DNA of 47,789 nucleotides, taken from NCBI GenBank assembly GCA_913061345.1, contig CAJXTZ010000008.1, forward strand, positions 1 through 47,789. Reading direction: 5' to 3'. The stretch comes from an uncultured Erythrobacter sp. (lineage in GTDB: Bacteria > Pseudomonadota > Alphaproteobacteria > Sphingomonadales > Sphingomonadaceae). The translations under genes were made by a program, and so were the position numbers. This document shows positions 32,840-41,681 of this stretch, piece by piece (position 1 is the stretch's first letter; each line of letters opens with the position of its first letter). Under the pieces are notes generated by a model. That model made no database searches. It was given only the letters and a program-made list of their open reading frames with translations, and was not told the DNA's origin.

Positions 32840-34543
32840 ATGGCTTTCAAGACGATATCGGTAATTCTGGTGGCAGGGGCTCTAGCTCCCGCCGCTGTCG
32901 TCTACGCGCAGGAAGATGCTGCGCCTCTGCACGAACGCACGGCGCTGACCGACGTGCCGCTGGAAGGCCCACGGGCTGCGATGCAACTGAAGCACGTCGC
33001 CCTCTCCATCGCTGTAGACCCACAAACCCGCAGCATTACCGGCGATGCCCAATACCGCGTTACCGGCGACACGATTCTTGAAACTTTGGTGTTCGATTTC
33101 GATCCGCGCTTTACCGTTCATGGCGTAGCGTTGGAGGGTATTCCGCTCGAGCGGAGACGGTGGGCCAAGGCCGAAGGGCTTCTGACAATCGAGCTGCCTG
33201 CACCCCTTCCCGTGGGTGAGACTGCCGACGTTCGCATCGAATATGCGGGGATGCCGCATGTCGCGATAAATCCCCCGTGGGATGGCGGTTTCGTATGGTC
33301 GCAAACCGAGGACGGCCAGCCGTGGATCGCAACCGCCATCCAAGGGGAGGGCTGCGATCTGTTCTGGCCGTGCATCGACCATTCGTCAAAGCAGATAGAT
33401 GCGTTAGACCTGCTAGTAACGGTGCCAAATGGGTTGGTTGCAGCAGGCAATGGCCGCCTTATTGGCACATCAGAAACGGCTGACAGCGCCACGTTCCACT
33501 GGCGAGCGCGCGACCCCAGCAACTACGGCGTTACCTTGCAGATCGGCCCGTACGAGCTGGCGACACGCACTTACGATAGCGCCTTTGGCCATGCGATCCC
33601 GCTGTCGTTCTGGCACCTGCCGGGCAACGCGCAAGGCGCTGATCGCCTGCTGGATGAAATGGCCGATCAGATCGCCTTCATGGAAGACCGTTTCGGCCCC
33701 TACCCCTTCGCGGACGAAAAGGCCGGTGTGGCGGAGACGCCGCACCTGGGCATGGAACACCAGACCATCAACGCCTATGGCAATGGCTACGGACTTGAAG
33801 CCTATGGTCATGACTGGTTGCTGCAGCACGAATTCGCGCACGAATGGTTTGCCAACCAGCTGCGCAATGCCACTATCAATCACATGTGGCTGGCCGAAGG
33901 GATCACCACCTGGACCCAGCCACTCTACCTGGAACATGCACGGGGCGAGATGTTCTACCATGCGGAGATGTGGAAGAACCGCCAGCGCGTATGGAGCCGC
34001 GTTCCGCTGGTGCCGCCAGAGGGCGAGTTGCCCGACTGCAATGATCCTGACGCCAAGTGGGGCGATGACATCTATTTCAAGGGTGCGTGGATCATGCATA
34101 CCTTGCGCTGGCTGGTGGGCGATGATGTGCTGTTTCCGGCGATCACGCGGCTCACCTATGGAATGGACGACCCACAGCCGGGTGCGGTCCGCCCGGTGAA
34201 CCGCACGACCGAGGACTTTCGCGCGATCCTTGAAGAGACGGCAGGACGCGATCTTGCATGGTTCTTCGATGCGTATTTCTATCAGGCAGCCCTGCCCGAA
34301 CTTCTGGCAGTAGAGGACGGGGACGCGCTGCTGCTGGCTTGGCGATCGCCGTCGCCGCTGGCGTTCGAGATGCCGGTTGAAGTGCGTGTGGGTGACACCG
34401 TGCGCCGCGTGGAGATGAAAGGCGGTAGGGGCCGCATCGTATTGCCCGATGAGAATACCGCCTACCTGCTCGATCCCGCGAATCGCATCCTTAAACACGA
34501 CGCTATGATCGAGGCATGGCAGAACCGTGAAACCCGAGACTAA
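32840..34543 (+). CDS. M1 family aminopeptidase, secreted
   Basis: A 567-residue zinc aminopeptidase with a signal peptide (VILVAGALAPAAVVYA-Q). The beta-rich N-terminal domain (LKHVALSIAVDPQTRSITGD) is followed by the catalytic part. The exopeptidase motif is GMEHQTINAYGN, a GMEHQ variant of GAMEN, and the zinc site is HEFAHEWFANQL with Glu 18 residues further in WLAEGI. It should remove N-terminal residues from peptides in the periplasm. The C-terminal helical domain is short, as in other bacterial M1 proteins of this length. It stands between clpA and the exonuclease gene, with no obvious link to either. Confidence 0.93.
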   Translation: MAFKTISVILVAGALAPAAVVYAQEDAAPLHERTALTDVPLEGPRAAMQLKHVALSIAVDPQTRSITGDAQYRVTGDTILETLVFDFDPRFTVHGVALEGIPLERRRWAKAEGLLTIELPAPLPVGETADVRIEYAGMPHVAINPPWDGGFVWSQTEDGQPWIATAIQGEGCDLFWPCIDHSSKQIDALDLLVTVPNGLVAAGNGRLIGTSETADSATFHWRARDPSNYGVTLQIGPYELATRTYDSAFGHAIPLSFWHLPGNAQGADRLLDEMADQIAFMEDRFGPYPFADEKAGVAETPHLGMEHQTINAYGNGYGLEAYGHDWLLQHEFAHEWFANQLRNATINHMWLAEGITTWTQPLYLEHARGEMFYHAEMWKNRQRVWSRVPLVPPEGELPDCNDPDAKWGDDIYFKGAWIMHTLRWLVGDDVLFPAITRLTYGMDDPQPGAVRPVNRTTEDFRAILEETAGRDLAWFFDAYFYQAALPELLAVEDGDALLLAWRSPSPLAFEMPVEVRVGDTVRRVEMKGGRGRIVLPDENTAYLLDPANRILKHDAMIEAWQNRETRD

Positions 34544-34551
34544 GCCGGAAC

Positions 34552-34574
34552 GAAACTTGCGCCGCGCAACTTTC
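34552..34574. repeat. Palindrome, copy 1, before the exonuclease-ligase pair
   Basis: An imperfect inverted repeat (10-bp arms with one mismatch around a CCG loop) between the M1 peptidase stop and the exonuclease ATG at 34583. Its core of 15 bases, TTGCGCCGCGCAACT (34557-34571), is identical to the one at 37216-37230 beyond the ligase gene. Confidence 0.55.
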
Positions 34575-34582
34575 ATCTAGCG

Positions 34583-35587
34583 ATGGCAGCACCTTTCTCC
34601 TGGATCCGGCCCGACCCGCATGGCGTCTACGTTGTGCCTGCCGATGCGTGGATTGATCCATCAAAGGCAGTGGATCGTGCCTTGGTCACCCATGGCCACG
34701 CCGATCATGCCCGCGGCGGACACGGGCAAACCGTTGCCACGCCGGAGACCCTGGCGATCATGGACTTGCGCTACAACACCCGCGAGGGCGCAACCCCGGT
34801 GGAATATGGCGAAACGATCCGGCTGAAGGGCGGCGTCGATGCCACCTATATTCCCGCAGGTCACGTTTTGGGCAGCGCGCAGATCTTACTGGAACATGCC
34901 GGAGAGCGCGTGGTGATAACAGGCGACTACAAGCGCCGCGCCGATCCCACCTGTCCGCCATTCCAAGTGACGCCCTGCGATATCTTTATTACAGAAGCCA
35001 CCTTCGGCCTGCCGCTGTTCACCCATCCACCCATCGAAGACGAGATTGCCAAGCTGCTGAGCCGGCTTGAGGCATATCCGGATCGCTGCGTGCTGGTGGG
35101 CGCCTATGCGCTGGGAAAGGCGCAGCGCGTGATCGCGGAATTGCGCGCGGCGGGCCATTCGCAGCCGATCTACCTGCATGGCGCGATGGAAAAGATGTGC
35201 CGCCTTTATGAAGAATTCGGTGTGGATCTTGGCGAGTTGCGACTGGTGGCCGATCATGAAAAGGATGATATGCGCGGCGCAATCGTTGTCTCGCCGCCCT
35301 CCGCGCTGAACGACCGCTGGAGCCGCCGCCTGCCCGACCCCATCACTGCCATGGCCAGTGGCTGGATGCGCGTGCGTCAGCGTGCGCGTCAGCGCAATGT
35401 GGAATTGCCGCTGGTCATCTCTGACCATGCCGACTGGAATGAACTGACCGGCACCATTCAGGAAGTTAATCCGCACGAAACCTGGATCACCCACGGCCGG
35501 GAGGAGGCGCTGCTGCGCTGGCACCAGTTGCACCAGCGCCGCGCCCGCGCCCTTGCACTGGTGGGTTACGAGGACGAGGACGACTAG
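34583..35587 (+). CDS. Ligase-associated DNA exonuclease (metallo-beta-lactamase/beta-CASP type)
   Basis: A 334-residue nuclease of the MBL-fold family (TIGR04122-like), normally paired with an ATP-dependent DNA ligase in bacteria. Metal ligands are seen in VTHGHADHARGG, YIPAGHVLGSAQILLE, VITGDYKRR, and later DHADWNEL and WITHGREE. It lacks the RNA-processing features of RNase J. It is expected to trim DNA ends in a repair route; exact activity in this family is not well established. The TAG is one base before the ligase GTG, so both are made together. The M1 peptidase lies upstream in the same direction, 39 bases away. Confidence 0.9.
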   Translation: MAAPFSWIRPDPHGVYVVPADAWIDPSKAVDRALVTHGHADHARGGHGQTVATPETLAIMDLRYNTREGATPVEYGETIRLKGGVDATYIPAGHVLGSAQILLEHAGERVVITGDYKRRADPTCPPFQVTPCDIFITEATFGLPLFTHPPIEDEIAKLLSRLEAYPDRCVLVGAYALGKAQRVIAELRAAGHSQPIYLHGAMEKMCRLYEEFGVDLGELRLVADHEKDDMRGAIVVSPPSALNDRWSRRLPDPITAMASGWMRVRQRARQRNVELPLVISDHADWNELTGTIQEVNPHETWITHGREEALLRWHQLHQRRARALALVGYEDEDD

Positions 35588-35588
35588 G

Positions 35589-37184
35589 GTGGAGGAGTTC
35601 GCCGCCCTGATTGACGCGCTGATCTACACGCGCAGCCGCAATGAAAAGCTGCGCCTGATCGCAGAGTACCTTCGCAACACGACCGATCCCGATCGCGGCT
35701 ACGCCCTTGCCGCCCTAACCGACGGTCTGGATTTCAAGGCGGTCAAATCGTCCACCATACGCAATCTGCTGAAAGAGCGGGTCGATCCGGTACTCTGGAC
35801 GCTCAGCCGCGATTTCGTGGGCGATACGGCGGAGACGGCGAGCTTCCTCTGGCCAGACCCGGTAGGCAACATCGCGCCTCCGCCCTCGGTCAGTGAAGCA
35901 GTGGATGCGCTTTCTGCGATGACGCGCGCAAACGCGATGACCGAACTGCCCCGTCTGCTCGACAGGCTTGATCCAGCGGGACGTTACGCTTTTTTCAAAC
36001 TGGCCACGGGAGGCATGCGCGTGGGTGTTTCCAGCCGGCTCGCCAAGGTGTCCTTTGCGCAGGCTTTCGACGTCCCGGTCGACGATGTGGAGGAATACTG
36101 GCACGCGCTTGCCCCGCCCTACGCCCAGCTGTTTGCCTGGGCCGCCGACGGCAAGGACCCGCCCGACACCGCGAATATGCCGCTGTTCAAGCCCTTCATG
36201 CTGGCGCACCCGCTGGAAGAAACGGTGGTCGATCTCGATGATTACGCGGCAGAGTGGAAGTGGGACGGCATCCGCGTTCAGCTTGTCCATGTTGCCGGAG
36301 AAGCGCGCGTCTATTCGCGCAGCGGTGACGACATCAGCGCAACATTCCCCGAACTGGTGGGCGCCCTCACCATTCCAGCCGTGCTGGATGGCGAATTGCT
36401 GGTACGCGGCGACGTGCAAGGCGGAGATACCGGCGGTGCGGCCAGTTTCAATGCGCTGCAACAAAGACTTGGCCGCAAGACCGTGAGCAAGAAGTTGCTT
36501 ACCGAGAGTCCCGCCTTCGTGCGACTCTACGATGTTCTTTCGCTGGATGGTGAGGACCTGCGCAGCCTGCCGTGGGAGGATCGGCGCAGTCGGCTCGAGT
36601 CATTCATTCCGCGGCTGCCCGATACGCATTTCGATCTCAGCCAGCTTGTGAAGGCGACAGATTTCGAACAACTCGCACAAATCCGCGAAGGCACGCGCGA
36701 CGATGCCATCGAAGGCCTCATGCTCAAAAGGCGCGACAGCCCCTACGTGGCGGGCCGCAAGACCGGGCTATGGTACAAGTGGAAGCGCGACCCGCTGCTG
36801 ATCGATTGTGTGTTGATGTATGCCCAGCGGGGCAGCGGCAAACGCTCCAGCTTCTATTCCGACTACACCTTCGGCTGCTGGGACGGCGACCCGGACGAAG
36901 GGGCTGAACTGCTGCCAGTGGGCAAGGCCTATTCAGGCTTCACCGATGCAGAACTGAAGAAGCTGGACAGGATCGTACGGCAAAACACGCTCAACCGCTT
37001 TGGCCCGGTGCGCGAGGTGGAGCGTACGCTGGTGTTCGAGGTGGCGTTCGATTCTGTCCATTCCAGCAAACGCCACAAGTCCGGCCTTGCCATGCGTTTC
37101 CCGCGCATCCATCGCATTCGCTGGGACAAACCGGTGCACGAGGCGGACCGGCTGGAAAGCCTGCGCGCATTGATCCGCGACTAG
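35589..37184 (+). CDS. ATP-dependent DNA ligase (ligase-associated cluster type)
   Basis: A 531-residue ligase with an N-terminal helical domain (EEFAALIDALIYTRSRNEKL), the adenylation motif KWDGIR in AEWKWDGIRVQL (Lys nucleophile), LDGELLVRG, EGLMLKRRDSPYVAGRK and the OB-fold domain with GLWYKWKRDPLLID. It joins DNA nicks with ATP, unlike the replicative NAD-dependent LigA. I use GTG at 35589 as start because it directly follows the exonuclease stop with GAGG upstream; extending the frame upstream would overlap that gene. In many genomes a DEXH helicase (Lhr-like) and a phosphoesterase stand beside these two; neither is here. Confidence 0.92.
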   Translation: MEEFAALIDALIYTRSRNEKLRLIAEYLRNTTDPDRGYALAALTDGLDFKAVKSSTIRNLLKERVDPVLWTLSRDFVGDTAETASFLWPDPVGNIAPPPSVSEAVDALSAMTRANAMTELPRLLDRLDPAGRYAFFKLATGGMRVGVSSRLAKVSFAQAFDVPVDDVEEYWHALAPPYAQLFAWAADGKDPPDTANMPLFKPFMLAHPLEETVVDLDDYAAEWKWDGIRVQLVHVAGEARVYSRSGDDISATFPELVGALTIPAVLDGELLVRGDVQGGDTGGAASFNALQQRLGRKTVSKKLLTESPAFVRLYDVLSLDGEDLRSLPWEDRRSRLESFIPRLPDTHFDLSQLVKATDFEQLAQIREGTRDDAIEGLMLKRRDSPYVAGRKTGLWYKWKRDPLLIDCVLMYAQRGSGKRSSFYSDYTFGCWDGDPDEGAELLPVGKAYSGFTDAELKKLDRIVRQNTLNRFGPVREVERTLVFEVAFDSVHSSKRHKSGLAMRFPRIHRIRWDKPVHEADRLESLRALIRD

Positions 37185-37213
37185 CGCCCGATCCGTGGCG
37201 AGGTGTCGCGCGA

Positions 37214-37230
37214 AGTTGCGCCGCGCAACT
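37214..37230. repeat. Palindrome, copy 2, after the exonuclease-ligase pair
   Basis: A perfect inverted repeat with 7-bp arms AGTTGCG (37214-37220) and CGCAACT (37224-37230) around CCG. It lies 30 bases past the ligase stop and before the convergent gamma-carbonic anhydrase stop. The 15-base core is identical to the copy at 34557-34571. No T run follows, so a standard terminator is not supported. Confidence 0.6.
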
Positions 37231-37259
37231 ATTCTACCCTTTGCTGCGGCAAGCGACCG

Positions 37260-37853
37260 TCAGTCTTCCGGACTGCTACGAAGTTGCTGCAGATGTTTTC
37301 GCGCCAGCTGGCAGTAACGTTCGGTCTGGAACCTGATCTTGGCGATCTGTGCCTCGTCCTGCGTCCGGTAATACTTGGCCGGGCGGCCGATCCAGATCTC
37401 ACCTGCGCCGATCTGCTTGCCGGGGCTGAGCAGTGCGCCTGCGCCCAGCATCCCGCCTTCGGCAATGCGCGCACCGTCCATCGCCACCGCACCCATGCCC
37501 ACGAAGGCACGGTCCGCAAGCTGGCAACCATGGACGACCGCCATGTGGCCAATCACGCAATCCTCGCCGATAATCGTGGGCTCTCCGTCGGTATCGGGGC
37601 GCGGCCCTTCGACATGGAATACGCTGCCGTCCTGCACGTTGCTTCGTGCGCCGACCACGATTCGATGGATATCGCCCCGCAGCACGCAATTGTACCAGAC
37701 GCTGGCGTCCGGCCCAATGGTGACATCGCCGATAATACGCGCACCTGGCGCGACAAAGGCCGTGGGATGGATCTGCGGCACCTTGCCATCGAACGGGATG
37801 ATGGTGGCACCGGGAAAGCGAGGATCGTCGGTGATATGGCTGTTCAGGGTCAA
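37260..37853 (-). CDS. Gamma-class carbonic anhydrase-like hexapeptide protein
   Basis: A 197-residue left-handed beta-helix protein with hexapeptide repeats (HPTAFVAPGARIIGDVTIGP) and the gamma-CA metal region: VWYNCVLRGD, SNVQDGSVFHVEG with His, and CVIGHMAVVHGCQLADRAFV with two His. Members either hydrate CO2 or have lost activity; the zinc His positions appear present, so activity is possible. TTG at 37853 is the start, because GGGAGAA lies about 8 bases upstream and TTGA overlaps the stop of the preceding gene. It is the fourth gene of a chain starting with hemB. Confidence 0.88.
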   Translation of the reverse strand: MTLNSHITDDPRFPGATIIPFDGKVPQIHPTAFVAPGARIIGDVTIGPDASVWYNCVLRGDIHRIVVGARSNVQDGSVFHVEGPRPDTDGEPTIIGEDCVIGHMAVVHGCQLADRAFVGMGAVAMDGARIAEGGMLGAGALLSPGKQIGAGEIWIGRPAKYYRTQDEAQIAKIRFQTERYCQLARKHLQQLRSSPED

Positions 37854-40045
37854 AGAAAATTCTCCCAGACAAGATAGGGCAGGACAGAGGCGTATTCATC
37901 GGTCCACACGGGACCTTCGGGTGCGACGAGCAGTCGCCAGTCGGCAGTTGTCGAAAGCGCATCCAGCGCAGCACGCTGGGGCGATAGCGCAATCCAGGTG
38001 GAAGAGTAGAGATCGTTCCGCGTCTTGGTCTCATCGTGCCAGATCATGGCGGAGAGCCCGCTCTCTTGCGCCAGGCGCGCGACGACAGGTTCCAGCCTGA
38101 CATACCGGTTGGAGGTGTGCAGCAGCAACAGCCCGCCGGGCGCCAATGCTCGCTCGTAGATTTCCAGGGCTTCCAGCGTCAGCAAATGGAGCGGGATGGC
38201 ATCCGAGGAAAAGGCGTCGATAATGAGTACGTCAAAACTGGCAGGTGGTAGTTCATCCAACCGCAAACGCGCATCGCCGATCAGAATGTCCGCATCGGGT
38301 GCGCAATCTTCGAGAAATGTGAAATTGCCAGACTGCGAGAAATGCAACACCGTCGGATCGATCTCGAAGAACGTCCACCGCTGTCCCGGCTGGCGATAGC
38401 AGGCCAGCGTTCCGACACCCAGGCCCACACTGCCGATGCGGGCATTGGGGCCAACCACCCTTTCCGCCTCGTTCAGCGCAAGTCCCACGCCGGAACTGCG
38501 CCCGTAATAGGCCGTGGGCTCTAGCGAATTTTCGCCCGAAAGCTGGATGCCGTGAATGGTCGTGCCGTGCATAAGGATCGTGTCGCCATCGGCGCGCTGC
38601 GTGATCGAATAGATGCCGAAATAGCTGCGCTCGCGCTCGCCGTTCATGCTGGCTAGCAGGTTGGTGAGACCGCCAAGAGACATCAGCAAGGCCGCGCAGG
38701 CAAGCACGAAGGATATGCGTCGCGCGGCCAGAACCATGGCAAGACACAGGATCGCCAGCAGCGCCAGCCAGTCCATCTGGCCCAGTTCCGGGTCCCCCTG
38801 TACCCGGGTGTAGAGAAGCAGGGCTGCATTGAAGACGAGGAACACGCCCACCACCAGGATCATGCGCGCAGTTTGTCGGTCCTTATTAAGCAGGCCCGGT
38901 AGCTTGCGCCACACGCCCAGTGGAACCAGTGCAGCTGCAGCCAGGATGAGCAGGGGATGCTCCCACGTCCAGTCGAACAACGCTGGCGCAACTATGGCCG
39001 TGAACAGGCCTCCCAGCGCGCCGCCGGCTGCTGTACAGAGATAGAATTGCGAAAGGCGCACCGGTTCGGGCCGAAGGTCGTAAAGCCGCGCATGCAGGGC
39101 GGTGGCCACAACGAACAGTAGGATTACGCTGACGCTTGCTGCAAGCAGATCGGCACGTCCCGCGGCGAAAATTGCGACACCGCCACCCACCAGCACCACC
39201 GGCGGCGCAAGGATAAGGAAGACCTTTGCCATGCCGCGATTCTCGGCAAAGGCGATCGTGTAGCTGAGCAGGTACAGACCCAGCGGGATCACCCACAGCA
39301 GCGGGATCGCCATGATATCGGTGGTCAGGTAGGTCGTGGTCGAAAGCATCAGACCCGACGGTACGGCGGGCAGCACAAGCCACATAGCCTTGCGCTTCCA
39401 ATCGACAGCGCGTCCATCGTCATGATGCGCAGCATTGACAGGTGCAACATCGCGGCGGCTGAACGTGGCGAGGCCGACCAGCACCAGCAGTACGATATAA
39501 CCCGCGGTCCAGCCCCCGCTCTGCTCTCCCAGTGTCAGCAATGGCTCCGCCAGTAGCGGATAGGTGAGCAACCCTGTAAAACTGCCAAGATTGGATGCTG
39601 CGTAGAGCGGATAGGGATTGCCCGCATCGGGATGGGCGGCGAACCAGCGCTGGATCAGCGGAGCCTGTGCAGAAACGGCGAAGAAGGCTGGGCCTACCGT
39701 CAGCAGGAACAGCCACGGGACCCATACGACCTCCCACCCGGTTTGCAGCGGCGAGACAGGCGCCAGCGACAACGGCAGGGTAAGCCCGGCCAGGACCAGT
39801 ACCGCCAGATGGATCACCCCCTGCGTTCGTAGCGAAAAGCGTCCGAGAAGATGGGCATAGGCGTACCCTGCCAGCAGCAGCGCCTGATACACCAGCATGG
39901 CGCTGTTCCAGACGTTGGGTGCGCCGCCCAGTTGCGGCAGCGCCATGCGTGCCACCATCGGTTGCACAAGAAACAGCAGGAAACTTCCAGCAAAAATCGC
40001 CAGTGTGAATAGCCAACGGCGCGGTGCTGCGAGCGATTCAGCCAT
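37850..40045 (-). CDS. Multi-pass membrane protein fused to a spermidine synthase-like domain
   Basis: A 731-residue fusion. The first 470 residues hold many hydrophobic helices (LFTLAIFAGSFLLFLVQPMV, LGGAPNVWNSAMLVYQALLL, and more), related to the membrane half of fused spermidine synthases. The last 220 residues have a class I methyltransferase-like/spermidine synthase fold: VGLGVGTLACYRQPG, FFEIDPTVLHFS, ILIGDARL, DVLIIDAFSSDAIPLHLLT and GLLLLHTSNRYV. Whether it makes polyamines is unclear; the Asp in VLIIDAF is kept. ATG 40045 overlaps the GNAT gene by 8 bases. A frame extension to 40120 lies inside GNAT. Confidence 0.88.
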   Translation of the reverse strand: MAESLAAPRRWLFTLAIFAGSFLLFLVQPMVARMALPQLGGAPNVWNSAMLVYQALLLAGYAYAHLLGRFSLRTQGVIHLAVLVLAGLTLPLSLAPVSPLQTGWEVVWVPWLFLLTVGPAFFAVSAQAPLIQRWFAAHPDAGNPYPLYAASNLGSFTGLLTYPLLAEPLLTLGEQSGGWTAGYIVLLVLVGLATFSRRDVAPVNAAHHDDGRAVDWKRKAMWLVLPAVPSGLMLSTTTYLTTDIMAIPLLWVIPLGLYLLSYTIAFAENRGMAKVFLILAPPVVLVGGGVAIFAAGRADLLAASVSVILLFVVATALHARLYDLRPEPVRLSQFYLCTAAGGALGGLFTAIVAPALFDWTWEHPLLILAAAALVPLGVWRKLPGLLNKDRQTARMILVVGVFLVFNAALLLYTRVQGDPELGQMDWLALLAILCLAMVLAARRISFVLACAALLMSLGGLTNLLASMNGERERSYFGIYSITQRADGDTILMHGTTIHGIQLSGENSLEPTAYYGRSSGVGLALNEAERVVGPNARIGSVGLGVGTLACYRQPGQRWTFFEIDPTVLHFSQSGNFTFLEDCAPDADILIGDARLRLDELPPASFDVLIIDAFSSDAIPLHLLTLEALEIYERALAPGGLLLLHTSNRYVRLEPVVARLAQESGLSAMIWHDETKTRNDLYSSTWIALSPQRAALDALSTTADWRLLVAPEGPVWTDEYASVLPYLVWENFL

Positions 40046-40628
40046 AGCCGCGCTGCGCCCACTCCCGCGCGGTGATGACGTAGACAATGGTAGGATTAAG
40101 CTCGGTCGGCCAGTTGTCATCGTGGTAGTCGAGATCGTCCCGGCGCGCCATGCCCAGCTTGCGCATCAGGCCCCAACTGGCCGCATTGCCATCAACCGTC
40201 AGCGCGATGATCGTTTCGGCGCCGAACCTCGTGAACCCGACGTCCAGCGACGCGATAGCGGCTTCCTTGGCATAACCGCGGCCCCAGGCATCCTCTCGCA
40301 GTCGCCAGCCGATCTCCACCATGTCGAACACGGGCGAGCCTTGCGTATTGGCGCGTTTCAATCCGCAGAAGCCCAGCATTTCGCCCGACAGGTGACCACC
40401 ATCGTCCTTGCGCTCCACCACCCAAAAGGTGTGTCCGAACTTGCGCCGATAGGTGGCCAGGCGATCCATGGCTCCCTGGCGCGTCACTTCATTCGCTATA
40501 CCGCCAAGCCAGCGCATGACAGCGGGCGTGTTAGTCAATTCCCAGAATCGGGGCCAGTCTTCCTCGCGCCAATCGCGCAGGATCAGGCGTTCGGTCTCGT
40601 GGTGAAAATCAGCCTCAAAATCAGCCAT
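40038..40628 (-). CDS. GNAT family N-acetyltransferase
   Basis: A 196-residue acetyltransferase of the RimJ/RimL-like subgroup. The first strand ERLILRDWREEDWPRFWEL, the middle GFCGLKRANTQGSPVFDMVE, the acetyl-CoA pyrophosphate loop in WRLREDAWGRGYAKEAAIAS (pattern RxxxWGxGYA) and the end NAASWGLMRKLGM are typical. The target, a protein N-terminus or a small molecule, cannot be told. The gene overlaps hemB by 8 bases upstream and the fusion gene by 8 bases downstream. Confidence 0.9.
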   Translation of the reverse strand: MADFEADFHHETERLILRDWREEDWPRFWELTNTPAVMRWLGGIANEVTRQGAMDRLATYRRKFGHTFWVVERKDDGGHLSGEMLGFCGLKRANTQGSPVFDMVEIGWRLREDAWGRGYAKEAAIASLDVGFTRFGAETIIALTVDGNAASWGLMRKLGMARRDDLDYHDDNWPTELNPTIVYVITAREWAQRGYG

Positions 40629-41616
40629 GGATCAGACGCGCGGCGACGGGGGCGTGATATGTCAGCACGCCCGAGCATCCGGCGCGTTTGAACGCGATCA
40701 GCTTTTCCATCAGCAGCGCATCGCGATCCCCCACGCCTGCGGCCGCCCCTGCCTCTATCAGCGCGTATTCGCCGCTCACCTGATAGGCGAACACAGGCAC
40801 TTCGAACCGCTCCTTCACCCGCCATATCAGGTCGAGATAGGCTAGGCCGGGCTTCACCATTACGCTGTCGGCGCCCTCGGCAAGGTCCAGCTCGACCTCG
40901 ATCAGCGCTTCCGTCGCATTGGCAGGGTCCATCTGGTAGGTCTTCTTGTCGCCGACCAGACGATCGCCCGAACCCACCGCATCGCGGAACGGGCCATAAA
41001 AGGCAGAAGCGTACTTGGCAGCGTAGCTCATGATCTGGACATTGTGGTGTCCACCCATTTCCAAGGCCATGCGGATCGCTTTTACACGGCCATCCATCAT
41101 GTCGGACGGGGCGATGATATCCGCGCCTGCCTCCGCCTGGTTGATCGCCTGATCGACGAGCACGGCGACCGTATCATCGTTGACGACGTAACCGGCGCCA
41201 TCCACCAGCCCGTCCTGCCCATGGGTGGTATAGGGGTCCAGCGCCACGTCGGTGAGAATGCCGATATCGTTGCCGCATGCATCGCGAACCGCGCGAATGG
41301 CGCGGCACATCAGGTTATCGGGGTTCAACGCCTCGTCCCCCCGCTGGCTGCGCAATTCCGGCTGGGTGTTGGGAAAAAGCGCGATACATGGAATGCCCAG
41401 CTCCACCGCTTCCTTTGCCCGTTTGGCGATATTGTCGACCGACCAGCGCGAAACGCCTGGCAGACTGGTGACGGGATCCTCCACGCTTGACCCGTCGGTG
41501 ACGAACAGCGGCCATATCAGATCGGCGGCGGTAAGCACGGTTTCGCGGTGCATCGCACGGCTCCATGCATTGGCACGAGTACGGCGAAGGCGGGTGTTCG
41601 GATAGCTGCGTGTCAT
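40621..41616 (-). CDS. hemB: Delta-aminolevulinic acid dehydratase (porphobilinogen synthase)
   Basis: HemB joins two aminolevulinate molecules to porphobilinogen in haem synthesis. The 331-residue protein shows the two active-site Lys in IMSYAAKYASAFYGPFRDAV and VMVKPGLAYLD. The metal segment is DVALDPYTTHGQDG. It lacks the Cys cluster of zinc-dependent enzymes, so this is the magnesium-type, zinc-independent class. VPVFAYQVSGEYALI is also typical. ATG 41616 has GAGGTGG about 7 bases upstream; an in-frame ATG at 41637 is less likely. It lies 65 bases after the M23 peptidase gene and starts a four-gene overlapping set. Confidence 0.95.
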   Translation of the reverse strand: MTRSYPNTRLRRTRANAWSRAMHRETVLTAADLIWPLFVTDGSSVEDPVTSLPGVSRWSVDNIAKRAKEAVELGIPCIALFPNTQPELRSQRGDEALNPDNLMCRAIRAVRDACGNDIGILTDVALDPYTTHGQDGLVDGAGYVVNDDTVAVLVDQAINQAEAGADIIAPSDMMDGRVKAIRMALEMGGHHNVQIMSYAAKYASAFYGPFRDAVGSGDRLVGDKKTYQMDPANATEALIEVELDLAEGADSVMVKPGLAYLDLIWRVKERFEVPVFAYQVSGEYALIEAGAAAGVGDRDALLMEKLIAFKRAGCSGVLTYHAPVAARLIHG

Positions 41617-41681
41617 CGGTCGCCACCTCTGCCGCAAAAGCGCGGCGCGAGCAATCGGACAGATTTACGGAAGACGGTGGC

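Noticed and set aside
33470..34576. Minus-strand open frame opposite the M1 aminopeptidase
   Set aside because: The plus strand has the full HExxH zinc site and signal peptide; the reverse frame shows no domain.
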